This document shows, piece by piece, positions 59,668 through 64,000 of a DNA stretch of 64,000 nucleotides. The position numbers and the translations under genes are program-made. Position 1 is the stretch's first letter; each line of letters opens with the position of its first letter. A model generated the notes under the pieces. It ran no database searches, had not been told where the DNA came from, and was given only the letters and a program-made list of their open reading frames with translations. The DNA lies in contig JABVXV010000016.1 of assembly GCA_013365325.1 (NCBI GenBank), positions 124,001-188,000 of the forward strand, given 5' to 3'. This DNA comes from Dipetalonema caudispina (lineage: Eukaryota > Nematoda > Chromadorea > Rhabditida > Onchocercidae).

Positions 59668-62617
59668 TCAGGAATTTTCAGCATCTGAACTCTTAGACAA
59701 ATTTTCCCTTAGCAACGCGAACATTCGTTCATATTCTTGCATATTATGTCTGAAACAAATGATTCTCAAAAAATATATTATATAGAAGCCTAAATTTCGA
59801 AACGAAGAGGTATACTAAAAACATTTTTTCCAGAAAAAACCAATTCAAACTAACATTACGAGCAGAACTGGGCCTAATAACTCCATTGTATTTGTTAAAT
59901 GCCGCAGGTAACTCCTTGTATAATGTGTACAAGTATAACAGCTACAACTCTCACAAAGGGGTCTAAAGTCTTCTGAATATCTGAAAGATATGCAGCAAAA
60001 TAAAAGAATATCCAGTTAAAATATATAAGCATAATATACAGTGATTGTTATAAGGACGGTCACATGCATCTAATAACAAAAGGATTTTTTTCATTAAAAA
60101 TTTCATATCAAGAATCAAATTCAAACTTTTACACACTGAAATATATGAATGGCTTATTCATATATTATTTTTATTCGCTGATTCCAAATACTATGCGAAC
60201 GAGGAAATTTTTGAAAAAAAAAAATAATTTTTCAAAATTATTCGTTCATATTACGAATCTGTAGTTATCAAGCACACTTACAATGTATCAGTGAAATCGA
60301 ACACGCTGAAAGTCGCTTCTTCTGGAAAATTTTCATCACAAACAAATGCTTTTCCCTGCTCGGCAAGAAATATAGCATAGGATGAGTCGAATAAATCTAC
60401 ACCAAGATGAGTCAAAGCAACAACTTCCGCTGGTGAAAATGCTCCATTAACTAAACGTAAGTGAGAGGACGATATATGCGGCTGAAATATTCAAAACTGA
60501 AGCTGTCAGCTGGTCTCACAATTAAATTATATAATGACTGTTTCATAACTGGATGAAGACAGTTATTTTAAGTCACCATAATCATAGTTGAAATAGGTAT
60601 TACAAAGTTCTGGAAAATCAAAACGAAATAGATTATATACAATTCAATTTGAAGTTTATAAATCACCAAAAATGGACATAAGAAAACTTCACTATTTCCA
60701 TTATTCCAAAATCCAGCAGTTCCGAGAAAATAGTGCAGAAATAACTCACCCACACGCCATCTAGCAAATCCTTGATAATGTTCTTATCAAATTCACTTTC
60801 TGTGATAACCGGATTCAAAGAACCAATATTTTCAGACGCTTCACAGTCGGAAGATTCTAGTTGAACCGCTATATCAGTAGAATCCACGTTCGAAATTTTT
60901 TTTATTTTCGGTTTTTTCGGAAGAACACGAAGGCGCTTCGCAAACTGCATTACATCCAAAACAAAACCACAGCCTTTTGGAAGTGAACCAATCGCAGACG
61001 CACAACGTCCATGATGGGATGGACTATGTCCACCACATAATGCAATTAATGCTGCTGAACCCTGAAATTTCCAAACAAAATCTTTGTAAATACAATCACA
61101 ATGACCAATGACCTTGATCTATAATTACAAGAAATCTGAAGAATCGCTTCGATTCGAAGGCATTTAGCACGCAATATTCTTTCATAAAATATCTGAATCC
61201 GAATCAGCATAGTTTTATGCTTATCAACTTAAACGAAAGTGTAGCGTTAAAACGCTTTGTTGGTTATAATGTTTGCCGCATGACCTAACATCAACATATT
61301 GTCTTATATTCGGAGTGATTTCATGTAGAGAGCACCATTTTTTAAAAATATTTTTCATTTACTGCACAGATCAAATATTCTAAAACGAACCTCAAAAGAA
61401 TCGCTGCGCAGCAATTCCCTCGAAAATTTGACTGTTCGTTCCAATGCTTTTTCTAGCCGTTTATTAGAGCATCCCTCTGGAGTGCCGTAATCAAACATCG
61501 TTTCGTAGGATGATACGTGACTGAATCTTAGTAATTTTTTGACTGTTTCGATATTGACCTAAAAAAAATTGACAAGATTTTCTTTTCTTCCTGATCAAAG
61601 AATGCAGTCGATGACAAGCAGAGCTATCTGCAATTCAACAATACTTGCAGTAATCAGACATATGGGTCCTTATCTTATCTCCAATTGTATAAGTAAAAAG
61701 AAACATAAATTTCGTCGTCCTCCCTTTGTCCATATCGCAATATTCCCGCCGTTATTGAATTTCATATTTCGTTCCATCAGAGGATCCGTTAACGTTAGAT
61801 GAGTTGGTGCATTTTCCTGGAAGAATTCTTGTCGTAATCAACATTGTCACTTCATAAATACATCAATACTTTATCTTTTAAAAATATAAAACTCCATAAA
61901 ACCTGACTATGAGGTAGAAAATGTCAATGCCGTCATATGATATGGCGAATTACATACTACAATAGAAAAAAAAGTAGAAAGCTTTTGTAATATGAATGGA
62001 TTTATCCACCTATGAAATCATCTTGATAAAGTTACAAACATGGTCAGAAAATGCAAAAAAATACTAACTGGCATAGAGGCGAATCGAGCAATTCCTCCAC
62101 CAGATTTTTCAATAACTGGCAATGCTTCGAAACTATAAATGAAATATATGTTAAAAATAAAATTCCTAACAGTTTAGCAAAAAATGGATGCGGCAGTTTT
62201 ATAAATACATTAAAAAGGAACATTTTACCCTTTTGGACTCTATATAACTGTTCAACTTATTACCTGATCAGCAATTCGACTAACGGTAATAAAATTTGTA
62301 CTGTTGGAATTAAAAAAAAAAAAAAAAAATATGTCAACTAAAATCTGCTTTATTAAACTTGGAACAAAGAAACTGAGAGGAGTTCCGCAAAACAATAATA
62401 GAAAAACTTACAGTGAAGGAAGAGTCAGCTGATAAATAGGTGACTGCCGGTGTTTCAGATGTGTAGTTGCTACATCCCACGTCAAATGTGGAATATGGCC
62501 AGCACGTGTATACACCATATACGATGGGGTTTCGTGTTCTACAGTAATATTACCCCATCGTAAAATTTTTCCGATCCGTCCTTTCACAGTACTTCGCTGT
62601 ACCATAAATTTCACCAT
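59668..62617 (-). CDS. QTRT2: Queuine tRNA-ribosyltransferase accessory subunit 2
   Basis: Non-catalytic partner of QTRT1. The pair exchanges queuine into the wobble guanine of tRNAs for Asp, Asn, His and Tyr, with QTRT2 placed at the outer mitochondrial membrane in mammals. Exons: 62412-62617, 62069-62132, about 61705-61816, 61391-61558, 60750-61061, 60282-60481, 59855-59980 and 59668-59749, giving about 420 residues, as expected. Recognised blocks: [66 protein letters not shown] and the zinc site [20 protein letters not shown] with [12 protein letters not shown]. All other junctions are in phase. The third exon ends without a donor in the phase needed for the fourth, so one boundary is unresolved. 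ATG directly follows a TTATTCAG acceptor. Middle gene of a likely operon. Confidence 0.9.
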
Positions 62618-62620
62618 CTG
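62618..62620 (-). other. QTRT2: Leader acceptor of QTRT2
   Basis: The minus strand reads TTATTCAG immediately before ATGGTG. Such contact between acceptor and ATG is typical of a trans-spliced leader. It lies 130 nt past the AATAAA of the upstream gene. Confidence 0.6.
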
Positions 62621-63078
62621 AATAACTAAAAGCATAATTTTCAGTTTACCCGATCTCCTGAAACTGTACATTGTCAAGTGGTTTGGATGATAACATTCAC
62701 TGACTGAAATCGACACTCAATACTTGACAGAGATTTGAAAGAAGTTCTTTATTCATTATAAATTATAGAACAAATTATTTCAAATGTACAAAATCACCTC
62801 TTCAAATCTTTCGTGAAGCAAAATAAATTTAATTTAAGCTTCACTTAATTATGGAAGTGTATTTAAATGATGCAAGTAAGTTTCGTTATTATGCAAGCCT
62901 CACTTGAAAAATGAGAAAGCAAAATAACAAAACTACATTTAAACAAAAGATAGCTGTAAGTAATGGATGAAAAAAATGGAGATTTACGAAAGGAATCTTT
63001 AGAGATGCTCCATGTAGCAGAATCTATTAACAGTCAACATTAAATGGAAGGAAAAGATAATTTAAGATATGATGTTGT
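62621..63078. other. Intercistronic region, 3' UTR of MEA1-like gene
   Basis: 458 bp between the MEA1-like stop and the QTRT2 leader acceptor, with no exon on either strand. It holds the AATAAA described at 62748. The open frame that runs in from upstream of the QTRT2 ATG (start near 62716) is better explained as leader sequence. Confidence 0.55.
62748..62753 (-). terminator. Poly(A) signal of the MEA1-like gene
   Basis: AATAAA on the minus strand, about 325 bp past the MEA1-like stop and 130 nt before the QTRT2 leader acceptor. Confidence 0.55.
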
Positions 63079-63913
63079 TCATTTTGATTTCAGTTTTTCT
63101 AGTAGTTTCTTCAGTTCATTATCACTGTCAATTCCCTTTGCCCATGATGGAGCAGGAAGAGTAAATGCTGACATCGCCTTCTTAATGTGTTGTATTTTAT
63201 CTGAAAAGTAAAATGAATGAACTGGGAGTCAGAAATCAAATGCAATTTTGATAGGACTACTGATTCATAAAATTATTGCGCTATAGATAGCTTCGAAAAA
63301 ACTTCTCACACCAGTCCTCATATGCCCTAGTCTAACCATCTGTTAAATAGGCTATTGTTATTTGAAATGCGTACTTAGCGATAATTAACAAGCAGAATTT
63401 CACATTACTCGACGTTTTTGAACGTATGTCTGTTGCTTCTTTATCTGAACGCTTTTATCTATCTAATCTATCTGACCTATCTGATTGTTTTCATTTCCAC
63501 TCAATAAGATATGTTTAGTTTGTAGGACTAAGTTTCATAAAAAAATTGAAGCACTGCAAGTAATATTTTTAAAAATATACCTTCAGTCAGTTCAATCGAT
63601 TTTGACACATCCAATTCAAAGCGGAAATTTTCATTTTCTGAACCCAAAACCTGAAATACTATTTAAATAAAGACTGAGAAACAGAAAAGTATTTTTAGAA
63701 TACCATATCCTTCAATATAATAAAATGATAACAATATAGAAAGGTGTGCAAAGAGACTAACCTCCTCGAAATCCTTTTGAATTATATTAGTGTGCTCACA
63801 ATCAGTATTTGTGATCTCGAAAGAGCCATCCGAAGTAGGAAGAGTCTGATAACCATCATAACGGTCTCCATCACTCACATCGCATGAATCCGATTTCGTA
63901 TCACTTATATCGT
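63079..63913 (-). CDS. MEA1: MEA1-like protein (5' end outside window)
   Basis: Only the C-terminal three exons are seen: 63762-63913, 63581-63650 and 63079-63200, joined in phase, about 114 residues. The upstream exon lies beyond position 64000, because the first exon here begins in phase 1 after a TTTGTAG acceptor. The visible part is acidic and Asp/Ser-rich, then has DGYQTLPTS and a C-terminal KKAMSAFTLPAPSWAKGI followed by a Lys/Leu helix. A GYQ-LP motif, then a VM/AM..LPAP.WA motif, is the signature of the male-enhanced antigen 1 family, small acidic proteins of unknown function. Assignment rests on these two short motifs. First gene of a likely minus-strand operon with QTRT2 and COA8. 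Confidence 0.65.
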
Positions 63914-64000
63914 CTACAAAAACAGTGGTGCAACACAATAAATGATTCAGTAAGTTAGATTAATTTGAATTTGAACGTAATTTGTACTTGGCTTCAAATT

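Noticed and set aside
62618..62716. Longer QTRT2 N-terminus starting near 62716
   Set aside because: The in-frame extension would add 33 residues without family similarity, and an acceptor directly precedes the ATG at 62617.

Overview
The window is nuclear DNA of a parasitic nematode, most probably filarial or another spirurid. It is strongly AT-rich, its genes are cut into many small exons with TTTCAG-like acceptors, there is a typical nematode cuticle collagen, and the gene set is eukaryotic (Hsp90, a tubulin ligase, a Gab/SOC-1 adaptor, a phospholipase C-beta, eIF4E, USP8, COA8, a queuosine enzyme subunit). Species cannot be fixed from the sequence alone. I built the exon models by hand: translated exons were joined only where splice sites and reading phase agreed. 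Apart from QTRT2, which has one unresolved junction, and the 5'-truncated MEA1-like gene, each model adds up to a whole number of codons from ATG to stop.

Layout: (1) 79-3444 minus, cytosolic Hsp90, with heat-shock elements and a TATA box at 3667-3832. (2) 5580-11895 minus, TTLL5-type tubulin polyglutamylase. (3) 12887-14345 minus, cuticle collagen. (4) 16139-20130 minus, SOC-1/Gab-type PH adaptor. (5) 25786-38602 plus, EGL-8-type PLC-beta, divergent from soc-1 across 5.7 kb of apparently non-coding DNA. (6) 39511-41571 minus, eIF4E (IFE-3-like). (7) 42958-50027 plus, USP8-type deubiquitinase. (8) 53251-57851 plus, a small secreted antistasin-like/Kunitz-like protein. (9) 58478-63913 minus, three closely spaced genes: MEA1-like (truncated by the window edge), QTRT2 and COA8. 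These look like an operon.

Functionally the region mixes housekeeping (Hsp90, eIF4E, queuosine subunit, cytochrome oxidase assembly) with signalling and trafficking (soc-1, egl-8, USP8) and cuticle or secreted products (collagen, inhibitor-like protein). The most interesting items are the MEA1-QTRT2-COA8 operon candidate with nearly identical spacing at both junctions, the two-domain secreted cysteine-rich protein, an 18-nt microexon in COA8, candidate GC-AG introns and GAG acceptors in egl-8 and USP8, and a long fold-back element next to the collagen gene. I saw no CRISPR array, bacterial insertion, tRNA, rRNA, spliced-leader gene or transposase.
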